Positions 1 to 9,100 of a stretch of 64,000 bases of DNA are shown here, piece by piece. Numbering within the stretch: position 1 is the first letter of the stretch; each line of letters opens with the position of its first letter. The position numbers and the translations under genes were made by a program. The notes beneath the pieces were generated by a model. It saw only the letters and a list, made by a program, of their open reading frames with translations, searched no databases and was not told the DNA's origin. The DNA comes from Flagellimonas pacifica (GTDB lineage: Bacteria; Bacteroidota; Bacteroidia; Flavobacteriales; Flavobacteriaceae), in contig NZ_OBEH01000001.1 of the NCBI RefSeq assembly GCF_900215465.1, forward strand, positions 62,001-126,000, written 5' to 3'.

Positions 1-1620
1 GGGTAGGTTACTGGAAAAATGAACAACTTCGTTATTCTCTCTTTTGGTATCCAAAATGTAAACCACATCACCGTTGGGAACTTCCAGATAACCTTTATCT
101 CCAACCTGTCCACCACCTTCTGGATAGAACGGGGTTAGATTGAAAACCATTTGATATTGATCTCCTTCTTTCTTACTGCTGACTTTTCGGTATTTTACCA
201 ACTTCACATCAGCCTCAAGACTATCATAGCCAATAAATTCCTGTTCAGAATCTTCAAGCAACACGGTCCAGTCGTCCTTAGAAATTTCAGAAGCAGCCCT
301 AGATCTGTCTTTTTGTGCTTTCAAGGATTTTTCAAAACCTTCAGCATCCAGTTTATATCCCTTTTCTTCAAGAATCAATGAAGTAAGATCTATCGGAAAT
401 CCAAAAGTATCATACAGCTCAAAGGCTTTTTCACCATCTACAGTTTTACCATTGGTAGATTTTATTACTGAGTCCAACAGCACTAATCCTTGTTCCAAGG
501 TACTCAAAAACGAACTTTCCTCTTCCTTGACTACATTCTCTATCAACTGGTATTGCTCACGAAGCTCTGGAAAGGCTTTGCCCATGGTTTCACCCAACAC
601 TTTTACCAATCGATAGATAAATGGTTTGTTGGTACCCAAAAAGGTAAATCCATAGCGTATGGCACGTCTTAAAATCCTTCGGATTACATACCCAGCACCA
701 TTATTACTCGGTAATTGTCCATCTGCAATTGAAAAAGCAACAGCCCTAATATGATCGGCAACCACACGAATTGCAATATCCGTCTGTTCGTCCTTTCCGT
801 ATTTCTGGCCGGTGATAATTTCTATCTCACGGATAAGCGGAGTAAAAACATCGGTATCATAGTTGGATTGCACACCTTGCAACACCATACAAAGGCGTTC
901 AAAGCCCATTCCGGTATCCACATGTTTTTCAGGAAGACTTTCCAATTTTTCATTGGCTTTACGATTGTACTGCATAAAGACCAAATTCCATATTTCCACA
1001 ACCTGCGGATGATCCTGGTTAACCAGCGAAGCACCTGGAACCTTAGCTTTTTCTTCCTTAGATCGAATATCCACATGGATTTCAGAACATGGCCCGCAGG
1101 GACCTTGATCACCCATCTCCCAAAAATTGTCCTTTTTGTTCCCCATGATGATTCTATCCTCTGGAACTATGGCTTTCCATAACTCAAAAGCCTCTTTGTC
1201 CATTTCTAAATTATCTGCATCATCACTTCCTTCAAAAACAGAAACATAAAGGCTGTCCTTGTCTATTTTATAGACTTTGGTCAATAACTCCCATGCCCAT
1301 TGAATGGCTTCTTTCTTAAAATAGTCTCCAAAGCTCCAGTTACCCAACATCTCAAACATGGTGTGATGATAAGTATCCTTGCCCACCTCATCCAAATCAT
1401 TGTGCTTTCCGCTTACACGGAGGCATTTCTGGGTATCCGACACCCTTTTGGAAACCGGTACCGAATTTCCCAAGAAAAACTCTTTAAACTGATTCATTCC
1501 CGCATTGGTGAACATCAAAGTAGGGTCATCTTTCATCACCATAGGTGCAGATGAAACGATTTTATGTTCCTTCCCTTTGAAAAAATTTAAAAACTGGGTT
1601 CTAACTTCTTGGGATGTCAT
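1..1620 (-). CDS. alaS: Alanyl-tRNA synthetase, N-terminal part (runs off the left edge)
   Basis: This cytoplasmic enzyme charges tRNA-Ala with alanine. The minus-strand frame is open from the ATG at 1620 to the window edge, so about 540 residues are present and the C-terminal part (rest of the editing domain and C-Ala domain) lies outside. The N-terminus reads [14 protein letters not shown] and continues with the class II catalytic-core segment ending in [10 protein letters not shown], which is diagnostic for AlaS. It diverges from the M23 peptidase gene at 1726 across about 105 AT-rich bases. The identification rests on these conserved segments; only the 3' end is unknown. Confidence 0.96.
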   Translation of the reverse strand, partial: MTSQEVRTQFLNFFKGKEHKIVSSAPMVMKDDPTLMFTNAGMNQFKEFFLGNSVPVSKRVSDTQKCLRVSGKHNDLDEVGKDTYHHTMFEMLGNWSFGDYFKKEAIQWAWELLTKVYKIDKDSLYVSVFEGSDDADNLEMDKEAFELWKAIVPEDRIIMGNKKDNFWEMGDQGPCGPCSEIHVDIRSKEEKAKVPGASLVNQDHPQVVEIWNLVFMQYNRKANEKLESLPEKHVDTGMGFERLCMVLQGVQSNYDTDVFTPLIREIEIITGQKYGKDEQTDIAIRVVADHIRAVAFSIADGQLPSNNGAGYVIRRILRRAIRYGFTFLGTNKPFIYRLVKVLGETMGKAFPELREQYQLIENVVKEEESSFLSTLEQGLVLLDSVIKSTNGKTVDGEKAFELYDTFGFPIDLTSLILEEKGYKLDAEGFEKSLKAQKDRSRAASEISKDDWTVLLEDSEQEFIGYDSLEADVKLVKYRKVSSKKEGDQYQMVFNLTPFYPEGGGQVGDKGYLEVPNGDVVYILDTKRENNEVVHFSSNLP

Positions 1621-1725
1621 TGAATTTGCTAGGGTTTTATTAAATTTAACACTTTAAGAAAAACAATTTTTATATTTGTTTGTTTTCTTAAAAAAGAATG
1701 CGCAAAAATAGGATAAAATACCTTC

Positions 1726-2703
1726 ATGTCTAAAGTTAAGTACTATTACGATCCAGATACCCTTTCCTATCGAAAGATAGAGCCCAAAAAATCCAAAAAG
1801 TATAGGAATCTTTTCTTTTTTGTTGTAGGTGCCGCTTTGTTTGGGCTTTTAGGACTAATTGTTCTGCTTAATACCAACTTACTAAATACGCCCAAAGAAC
1901 TTTCACTTGACCGCGAAGTGCGCAATTATGAGCTGCAATTTGAGATATTGACCAAAAAAATGGAGCAAATGGAGCAGGTTCTGGCCAACATTGAAGATCG
2001 CGACAACAATATATATCGCCTCTACTTTGAGGCAAATCCCATTCCGGAAGAGCAAAGAAAAGCGGGTTTTGGAGGGGTAAACCGATACAAGTCGTTGGAA
2101 GGTTTCAACAACTCCCAAATTATAACCAACGCAACCCAACGTTTGGATATTATTCAAAAACAAATGGTGATTCAGTCCAAATCGTTGGATGAAATAGCCA
2201 AACTGGCGGAGGAAAAAGAAAAATTACTGGCTTCTATTCCTGCAATTCAACCTGTTCGAAATGAAGATTTAACTAGAATGGCATCAGGTTATGGATGGCG
2301 TTCTGACCCTTTCACCAAGGCTCGAAAAATGCATTGGGGGATGGATTTTACTGCTCCAAGAGGAGTGCCCATCTATGCAACAGGTGATGGAACAGTAAAA
2401 CGTGCCGACAACCGATCTTCCGGTTATGGCAAGCACATACGAATTGATCACGGGTACGGATATATGTCTTTGTACGCACATTTGAGCAAATACAATGTGA
2501 CCAAAGGCCAAAAAGTAAAACGAGGGGATTTGATAGGTTTTGTAGGAAATACAGGACGGTCAGAGGCTCCCCATTTGCACTATGAGGTGTTCAAAGATGA
2601 AGAACGCATCAACCCTATTAACTTCTATTATGGAAGTTTGACGGCGGAAGAGTTTGAAAATATGCTCAAATTCGCCAATCAAGAGAATCAATCCTTGGAT
2701 TAA
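1726..2703 (+). CDS. M23 family peptidoglycan endopeptidase, membrane-anchored
   Basis: This 325-residue protein has a short cytoplasmic basic segment, one membrane span at about residues 27-49, a coiled-coil region at about 60-170 and a C-terminal LytM/M23 domain at about 185-310. The zinc-binding HxxxD motif (H203, D207) and the HLH motif (H283-H285) are both present, so the enzyme is probably active on peptide cross-links of the cell wall. Its TAA stop overlaps the ATG of the merR-type gene at 2703, so the two are probably translated together. A TAnnTTTG box lies at 1671-1678, upstream of the gene, but without a clear -33 partner. Confidence 0.92.
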   Translation: MSKVKYYYDPDTLSYRKIEPKKSKKYRNLFFFVVGAALFGLLGLIVLLNTNLLNTPKELSLDREVRNYELQFEILTKKMEQMEQVLANIEDRDNNIYRLYFEANPIPEEQRKAGFGGVNRYKSLEGFNNSQIITNATQRLDIIQKQMVIQSKSLDEIAKLAEEKEKLLASIPAIQPVRNEDLTRMASGYGWRSDPFTKARKMHWGMDFTAPRGVPIYATGDGTVKRADNRSSGYGKHIRIDHGYGYMSLYAHLSKYNVTKGQKVKRGDLIGFVGNTGRSEAPHLHYEVFKDEERINPINFYYGSLTAEEFENMLKFANQENQSLD

Positions 2704-3032
2704 TGCACGTAGATCTTCCTGAAAAACGATATTATGGCATTGGTGAAGTAGCCAAGGCGTTTGGAGTGAACACTTCTTTGATTCGTTTTTGGGAAAAGGA
2801 ATTTGATGTGCTCCAGCCTAAAAAAAATGCCAAGGGCAACCGAAAGTTCACACCCAAGGACATCCAAAACCTCCAACTCATTTATCACTTGGTAAAAGAG
2901 CGCGGTTTTACCTTAGAAGGAGCCAAAATCCATTTAAAGGAGGAAAAACAAAAAACACTTTCCAAGTTTGAGGTCATTCAAAAACTACAAAAAGTAAAGG
3001 CAGAGCTTTTAAAAATCAAAGAACAACTATAA
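2703..3032 (+). CDS. MerR family transcriptional regulator
   Basis: This 109-residue protein carries an N-terminal MerR-type winged helix (about residues 8-75, with the YYGIGEVAKAFGVNTSLIRFW segment split here as YYGIGEVAKAF then GVNTSLIRFW), followed by a Lys/Glu-rich coiled-coil helix. There is no effector domain, as in other short MerR proteins of Bacteroidota. It lies one base into the end of the M23 peptidase gene and 27 bases before lemA. The M23-merR-lemA arrangement recurs in flavobacteria by my recollection, and the target genes are unknown. Confidence 0.88.
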   Translation: MHVDLPEKRYYGIGEVAKAFGVNTSLIRFWEKEFDVLQPKKNAKGNRKFTPKDIQNLQLIYHLVKERGFTLEGAKIHLKEEKQKTLSKFEVIQKLQKVKAELLKIKEQL

Positions 3033-3059
3033 ACTATAATAAACACTAAACTCGAGAAC

Positions 3060-3659
3060 ATGAAAAAAGGTATACTCGCCCTCATTGCACTTGTGGTATT
3101 GGCCGTGATATTGGGTAGCTGGTATGTAAGAACCAACAATACTCTTGTAGATATGAAAGGACAGGCCACCAAGCAATGGGCCAATGTAGAGAGTTCATAT
3201 CAACGAAGAAGTGACCTTATTGGCAATCTGGTAAAAACTGTACAGGGAGCCGCTGATTTTGAAAGAAACACGTTGAAGGAGGTTATTGAAGCACGTGCCA
3301 AAGCAACTTCGACTACTATTGATGCAAACAATATAACCCCACAACAGTTAGCTGAGTTCCAACAAGCACAAACGGGATTATCTTCCGCACTTTCTAGATT
3401 ATTGGTAACCGTGGAACGATATCCAGAACTTAAGGCCAACCAGAACTTTTTGGAATTGCAATCTCAATTGGAGGGCACGGAAAATAGAATCAATGTGGAG
3501 CGAAATCGCTTTAATAATCTTGCAGGTGATTACAATATCAAGATTGAAAAAATTCCAACTAATATTATAGCGGGTATAGCCAATTTTGATCCAATTGCAT
3601 TATTCAGTTCCAATCCAGGTGCTGAAAATGCCCCAGATGTAAATTTCGAATTCAATTGA
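3060..3659 (+). CDS. lemA: LemA family protein
   Basis: This 199-residue protein has an N-terminal membrane anchor (about residues 4-22) and an all-helical LemA domain with conserved segments such as QWANVESSYQRR and RFNNLAGDYN. The role of LemA proteins is poorly defined; in Bacteroidota they are regularly encoded next to TPM-domain proteins, as here. The gene is followed directly by two TPM genes, so the three probably form one operon and act together at the membrane. Confidence 0.93.
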   Translation: MKKGILALIALVVLAVILGSWYVRTNNTLVDMKGQATKQWANVESSYQRRSDLIGNLVKTVQGAADFERNTLKEVIEARAKATSTTIDANNITPQQLAEFQQAQTGLSSALSRLLVTVERYPELKANQNFLELQSQLEGTENRINVERNRFNNLAGDYNIKIEKIPTNIIAGIANFDPIALFSSNPGAENAPDVNFEFN

Positions 3660-3661
3660 AC

Positions 3662-4099
3662 ATGTCGCACGTAGAGGAATTTTTGACTGCTGATGAGGAG
3701 CAGGAGATTGTCAATGCCATTCTTGAAGCTGAAAAAAACACTTCAGGAGAGATTAGGGTTCATATTGAGGCTACTGCCAAAATGGACCATTTTAGTAGAG
3801 CACAGCAGATATTTCATTTTTTAAAAATGGGTAATACCAAAGACGAAAATGGAGTACTGCTTTATGTCGCTGTGGAGGATAAAAAGTTTGTCATTTATGG
3901 AGATTCAGGAATTGACCGTGCTGTCCCCAAAGGTTTTTGGGATAATACGAAAAATATAATTGCTTCACATTTTAAAAAAGGTGATTTTAAACAAGGTATT
4001 GTAGAGGGCGTTTTAATGGCCGGCAAAGAATTAAACGACCATTTTCCATGGGACCATACGGATACCAATGAATTGAGTGATGCCATATCCAAAGGTTAA
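3662..4099 (+). CDS. TPM domain protein (cytoplasmic-type, short)
   Basis: This ~145-residue protein consists almost entirely of a TPM domain (TLP18.3/Psb32/MOLO-1 fold), with the typical SGEIRVHIE and NGVLLYVAVEDKKFVIYGD strands. There is no signal peptide. I place the start at the ATG at 3662 rather than the TTG at 3656, because the ATG follows the lemA stop by two bases and no Shine-Dalgarno sequence favours the other. The gene overlaps the next TPM gene by 20 bases. TPM domains have been linked to phosphatase activity or photosystem assembly in other groups, and neither can be claimed here. Confidence 0.88.
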   Translation: MSHVEEFLTADEEQEIVNAILEAEKNTSGEIRVHIEATAKMDHFSRAQQIFHFLKMGNTKDENGVLLYVAVEDKKFVIYGDSGIDRAVPKGFWDNTKNIIASHFKKGDFKQGIVEGVLMAGKELNDHFPWDHTDTNELSDAISKG

Positions 4100-4874
4100 T
4101 CTACTTATTGCTTTTTTATACGTCTCCATAGCCTGGGGACAATTTACCATACCTGAAAAACCACAAAAACAGACCAGTGTTTATGATTATGTAAATCTGT
4201 TGTCTATCTCCCAAAGTAAAGCTTTGGAGCAAAAGCTCATTAGATACTCGGATAGTACCTCTACACAAATAGTGATAGCAATAATTGCCTCCACAGAAGG
4301 AGAAAACATCAACTTTCTAGGCGCACAATGGGGTCAAAAATGGGGAATTGGTCAGGCCAACAAAGATAATGGAGTACTTGTGCTTTTAGCTAGGGATGAC
4401 CGAAGAATTGCCATCAATACAGGATACGGCGTTGAAGGCTTCCTAACAGATTTTATGTCGAAACGAATTATTGAATCCGTTATTATTCCTGAATTTAAAA
4501 AAGGGGATTATTACGGAGGCCTGGACAAAGGTGCCGATGCTATTTTTCAGGTGTTGACGGGTGAGTTTAAAGAAGAACGCACTTTTGGGAACGACCCCGG
4601 GTTTTCCTTAAAATCATTATTGCCTTTTATTATCTTCATAATAATCTTAATCATTCTTGTACGAGGGAGAAAAAATAACCGCAACAATAGAGGTGGCCGA
4701 GGTGGCCGAAACTCTGGAATGGATATTTGGGACATGATTATTCTCAGCAATATGGGGCGTAGCTCCCGTTCCTCCAGTGGTGGATTTGGAAGCGGTGGAT
4801 TTGGCTCTGGCGGGTTTGGAGGTGGCTTCGGCGGTGGCGGTTTTGGAGGCGGTGGCGCTTCAGGTGGCTGGTAA
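4080..4874 (+). CDS. TPM domain protein with signal peptide and Gly-rich tail
   Basis: This exported protein of 264 residues has a signal peptide (about residues 1-21, ending WGQ), a TPM domain (about 30-165, with GVLVLLARDDRRIAINTGYG), a membrane span (about 177-195) and a C-terminal tail dominated by Gly, Ser and Phe. The layout matches the YgcG-type partner of LemA. I use the ATG at 4080 rather than the GTG one codon upstream. The Gly-rich tail is low-complexity and encoded by repeated ggtggc-like units, so its length may vary between strains. Confidence 0.9.
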   Translation: MPYPKVNLLIAFLYVSIAWGQFTIPEKPQKQTSVYDYVNLLSISQSKALEQKLIRYSDSTSTQIVIAIIASTEGENINFLGAQWGQKWGIGQANKDNGVLVLLARDDRRIAINTGYGVEGFLTDFMSKRIIESVIIPEFKKGDYYGGLDKGADAIFQVLTGEFKEERTFGNDPGFSLKSLLPFIIFIIILIILVRGRKNNRNNRGGRGGRNSGMDIWDMIILSNMGRSSRSSSGGFGSGGFGSGGFGGGFGGGGFGGGGASGGW

Positions 4875-4963
4875 TATAGGTTGAACAAAGTTTCGATTAC
4901 CGAGCTAAAAACCTTTCATAGCGCAACTTTTTTAAATAAGTTTATCTTAAAGTAAAATTCACC

Positions 4964-5398
4964 ATGACACTGAAACGATTATTCCTCTTTTTGCCCATAC
5001 TTTTTTTCCTATCATGTATAAATTCCTCTGACGACTGTTCGGTTTTATGTCCTGGATTGGGTGTTTTGGCTTTTGATATACTATTGGACGGTAGCAACGT
5101 TTTTGACAACGGCACCTATACCATAAACGATGTGACCATAGATGACACAAACACTCAATTTTCCCTAGAATCTCTTTCTAGTCCTTTATTATTGATACAA
5201 GATCGTGATTGGAGAGAAGGCGATTACAACTACTTCATAAGATTAAGTAATGATTACTCGTTCACCGTCAATGCAACCTTTGAGTTATCAGACGGAAGTG
5301 AATGCTGTAGCCCCATTCCCGTACTTACGGCCATTAGAATAAATGATATTAGTCAAGAGGTTCCCCTGACTGATGGAGTGGCTACTGTAAATTTGTAG
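4964..5398 (+). CDS. Hypothetical lipoprotein
   Basis: I do not recognise a family. The 144-residue product has a lipoprotein signal (hydrophobic residues 4-17, Cys18 after LFFLS), several cysteines (two near DDCSVLC and two in SECCS) and otherwise a beta-rich composition, consistent with a small Ig-like or transthyretin-like domain on the cell surface. It stands alone, 89 bases after the TPM gene and convergent with the NTF2-like gene at 5559. Confidence 0.7.
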   Translation: MTLKRLFLFLPILFFLSCINSSDDCSVLCPGLGVLAFDILLDGSNVFDNGTYTINDVTIDDTNTQFSLESLSSPLLLIQDRDWREGDYNYFIRLSNDYSFTVNATFELSDGSECCSPIPVLTAIRINDISQEVPLTDGVATVNL

Positions 5399-5558
5399 GC
5401 ACCAAACATCAATGGTATTGATCTTCCAAAGTTCAACTATCGGAAACACGAGGATATCCCCATGTACCATCAAGAATATCCTTTAGGGATTCAACATCAA
5501 CATTGTGATTAGCCCAGAAAGTTTTCTTTATATTTTTGAACTGTAGGTCTCGGAGTGA

Positions 5559-5972
5559 TTAATTCAAACGTTTGTAAAAGATCTTGTTCACGATTTTCCA
5601 CTCCCCATCAATCTTTAACAGGTTCATAAAATCCACAAAGGTAAAATCTTTGTACTCCAATTCAAGTCTGGCGTTTGCTGCATGACCAGAGACAGTGATT
5701 TCGGCAATACGATTAATTCTATCTGACTTGGGACCAGGTTTCATCCCACTGAAAAATTCAAGCGCGTTTACCTCCTTATAGCCTTCTTCAGTAATGTATT
5801 TCATGGTTGCAGTATCATGAAAAGCTTTTTTTAACGTGTCAAAATCCCTATTGGAGCCTCCTTCCATATAGTAATTCAATGTTTTTTCAATTAGTTGGTA
5901 ATCCGACTCTTGGGCAGTGACCGTGTAAAAAACGCTTGTAGTAAAAAATAATAAAAGAAGATTGCGTATCAT
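5559..5972 (-). CDS. Secreted NTF2-like (lumazine-binding-like) protein
   Basis: This 137-residue protein has a signal peptide (about residues 1-20, cleavage near TAQ) followed by an NTF2-like fold with the helices LIEKTLNYYMEGGSNRD and the strands GEWKIVNKIFYKR. This pattern matches the putative lumazine-binding family (Lumazine_bd_2) common in Bacteroidota. Substrate and role are unknown. The gene is monocistronic; the ~215 bases upstream to the alpha-2-macroglobulin gene contain nothing I can identify. Confidence 0.8.
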   Translation of the reverse strand: MIRNLLLLFFTTSVFYTVTAQESDYQLIEKTLNYYMEGGSNRDFDTLKKAFHDTATMKYITEEGYKEVNALEFFSGMKPGPKSDRINRIAEITVSGHAANARLELEYKDFTFVDFMNLLKIDGEWKIVNKIFYKRLN

Positions 5973-6187
5973 GAATTGAAGTTTTTTGTTCGTTAGTGTT
6001 TCAATTTATCAATTTTAAGAGCTTGACCCTTTGCTTAAAATCATAAATATTTCATAAGGTTCAGTCCAACATGTCAAAACCATCCGTAAATCATAACGAG
6101 TTATTCATGAACTCAATGCCCCCTATCACCCATTTTTAAGCTATCTTGTCTGTGGTTAAATTACAGTATAATTAATTCCCATTTGGC

Positions 6188-9100
6188 ATGTCTCAATATC
6201 TTCGAATCATAGTTTTTTCCCTTGTCATCCTCTCCGTTTCTTGCAAAAAGAAGGCTCCTGAATCTGAAACAGACAATCTTTTCAAGTTCAAGGATTACAT
6301 CAGTTACCATACCCATGGAAATCAGAGTATTTCCACTCCCATTACCGTTGTCCTTGCACAACAGTTAAATCAGTTCGAGCTTGCCCAAGAACTTCCTTCA
6401 GAATACATAACAATATCCCCAAAGGTGGAAGGTAAACTTGCCATTGAGAATGGGAGGGAACTCACCTTTCAGCCATCAGAATATTTAAAGCCCGATACGG
6501 AGTATGTGGTGAGTTTGGCATTGAACAAGCTCTTTGAGGATATAGACCGTGACTTTAAAGAATATACTTTTAGTTTCAAGACCATCACTCCAAATTTCAA
6601 GATAACTCTAGGAAATCTACAATCCTATAGTAAAGACTGGCAATACCTCTCTGGCACCTTAAATGCTTCGGATGTTTTGGATGTCTCAAAAATAGATGAA
6701 GTACTTTCTGTAAAACAGGGCGACAAGAAAATTCCGGTAAAATGGGACAACAATGAGGAAAATGCACAATATTTCAGCTTTAAAATTGATAGTATCTCTC
6801 GTAAAACAGTCGATAGCGAGCTCACCATCAACTGGAACGGTAAAAACTTTGGTATTGATAATCAAGGGGAGGAAAAATATACCATCCCAGGACTGAACAA
6901 GTTTGTGGTGGTAGATGCTAAAACCACCTCTGCACCCAATGCGGCCCTTACCTTGAATTTCTCCGAACCGTTAAAACAAAATCAGAATCTAAATGGTCTT
7001 GTCACAATCGAAAATGCTCAAAATCTCCGTTATGAAATTGATGGAAATCTATTGAAAGTGTATCCTTCCAATCGAATTTTAGGTGAAGTCCGGGTCAATG
7101 TTTTTGAAGGTATTAAAAGTGAATATGGCTTCACCTTGAAAAATCAATTTTCTGAATTGGTGTCCTTTGAGCAATTAAAACCAGCTGTGCGCCTCATTTC
7201 CAAAGGAACCATTCTTCCTAATACAGCTTCAACGCCTATTTATTTTGAAACTGTAAACCTTTCAGCTGTTGAAGTTCGGGTTATCCAGGTTTTCGAGAAC
7301 AATATGTTGCAGTTTTTGCAAAACAACAATCTAACCCAAGAATACAATTCTGATTTCAGAACCGTGGGCAGAAGAGTAGCTTACAAAGTGATTCCGCTTT
7401 CAGAAAATGGCGGCGAGAACACAAGTTATTGGAAAGCCAATGCGCTGGACCTTTCCGAATTGATTAAAATAAATCCAGGGTCTTTATATCGGGTTGAGTT
7501 TAGCTTTAAAAAAGAACATACCACATATGATTGTGATGATGCAGGTGATTCCGAAGGGATTTTAGAAGACATCGCGATATCCACTCATGATGAAACCCAG
7601 GAAGAACGTTATTGGGACAATGAAATCTATAATTGGAGAAACTATGATTGGAATTGGGAAGAACGGGACAATCCATGTCATGCTGCCTATTACAATGACA
7701 CTCGACTTGTAACTACCAATCTTCTTGGAAGTGATTTGGGATTAATCGTAAAAAAAGGAAATAACCGTTCCTATCATTTTGTGGCAACCAATTTGCTCAC
7801 TACCAAGCCTGAGGCCAATACAACCATTAAATTGTACAATTATCAACAGCAACTGTTGGGTGAAATCACCACAGATGCTTCTGGATTTGGCATATTTGAC
7901 AGTGAAAAAAGGGCAGCCTTCGTCATCGCAGAGAAAAACAACAATTTTGCATACGCAAAACTTTCTGATGGCAACGCGCTTTCTTTGAGCAAGTTTGATG
8001 TGTCCGGTGAAACCTTGCAAAATGGGTTACAAGGATTCATATATACCGAGCGTGGCGTGCATCGTCCTGGTGATACTGTGCATTTGACCTTTGTTCTCAA
8101 TGATCAAAGCAATCCTATTCCCGACAATCATCCTGTCACCTTGGAAGTCAATGATGCCCGTGGAAAGCTTGTCCAAAGAAATGTCCTCAAAGAAGGTTCA
8201 CTACATATTGAAGAGGGACTTTATGCTAAAAAAGAAAAAGATTTTTATTATTTCCCCATTCCAACAAAACCTGAGGCCCCAACTGGCACTTGGAATGCTA
8301 AAATCATTGTTGGTGGTGCAGAATACAACAAAAGTTTAAAAGTTGCCACGATAAAACCCAATCGACTTAAGGTTGATTTCTCTTTCGAGGATGAAATCCT
8401 AAAAGCGAACAAAAATAACGTTGGCCAAGCCAAAGTACAATGGCTACATGGAGCCCCGGCACGCAATCTTAAGATTGATATCAATACCAATATACAAAAT
8501 GCTGCTTCGGCGTTTCCAAAGTTTAAAGATTACATCTTCCAAGATCCAGTGCGTACTTTCAACGCAATTGAAAATCAATTTATCCAATCCAAATTGGATG
8601 ATAATGGGATTCTAAATATCAATGAAAAAATCAACGTAAATGGAAATGCTCCGGGAATGCTCCAAGCCACATTTACCACCAAGGTTTTTGAAGGTGGGGG
8701 TGACTTCTCTATCGATGTTTTTTCCAAAAAATTAGCTCCCTTTAGTCATTTTGTGGGGCTTCGTTCCCCAAAAGCGCGTAGATATGGTTCATTTTTGACC
8801 GATGAGAATACCGAATTCGATGTAGTAAGTGTAAATGCTGATGGGAATGCAGCTGGAAACCGTAAACTAAAAGTGCAAATCTTTAAGATTGAATGGCGTT
8901 GGTGGTGGAACCGAGGCCGTGATAATCTTTCCCGCTATGAAAATGCCACGGTCCACAGACCTTATAAAGAAATGTCCGTCACTACAGCAAACAATGGAAA
9001 AGGCAGCTTTAAAGTGAACATTCCCGATGATGACGGTGGTCGTTTCCTGATTCGGGTAGTTGATGAAGTCTCTGGCCATGCTACTGGTCGCACCGCTTAC

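Noticed and set aside
4547-4888. Antisense Pro-rich open frame opposite the Gly-rich tail
   Set aside because: It is the mirror of the GGC/GGT-rich coding repeat of the TPM gene and has no independent support.
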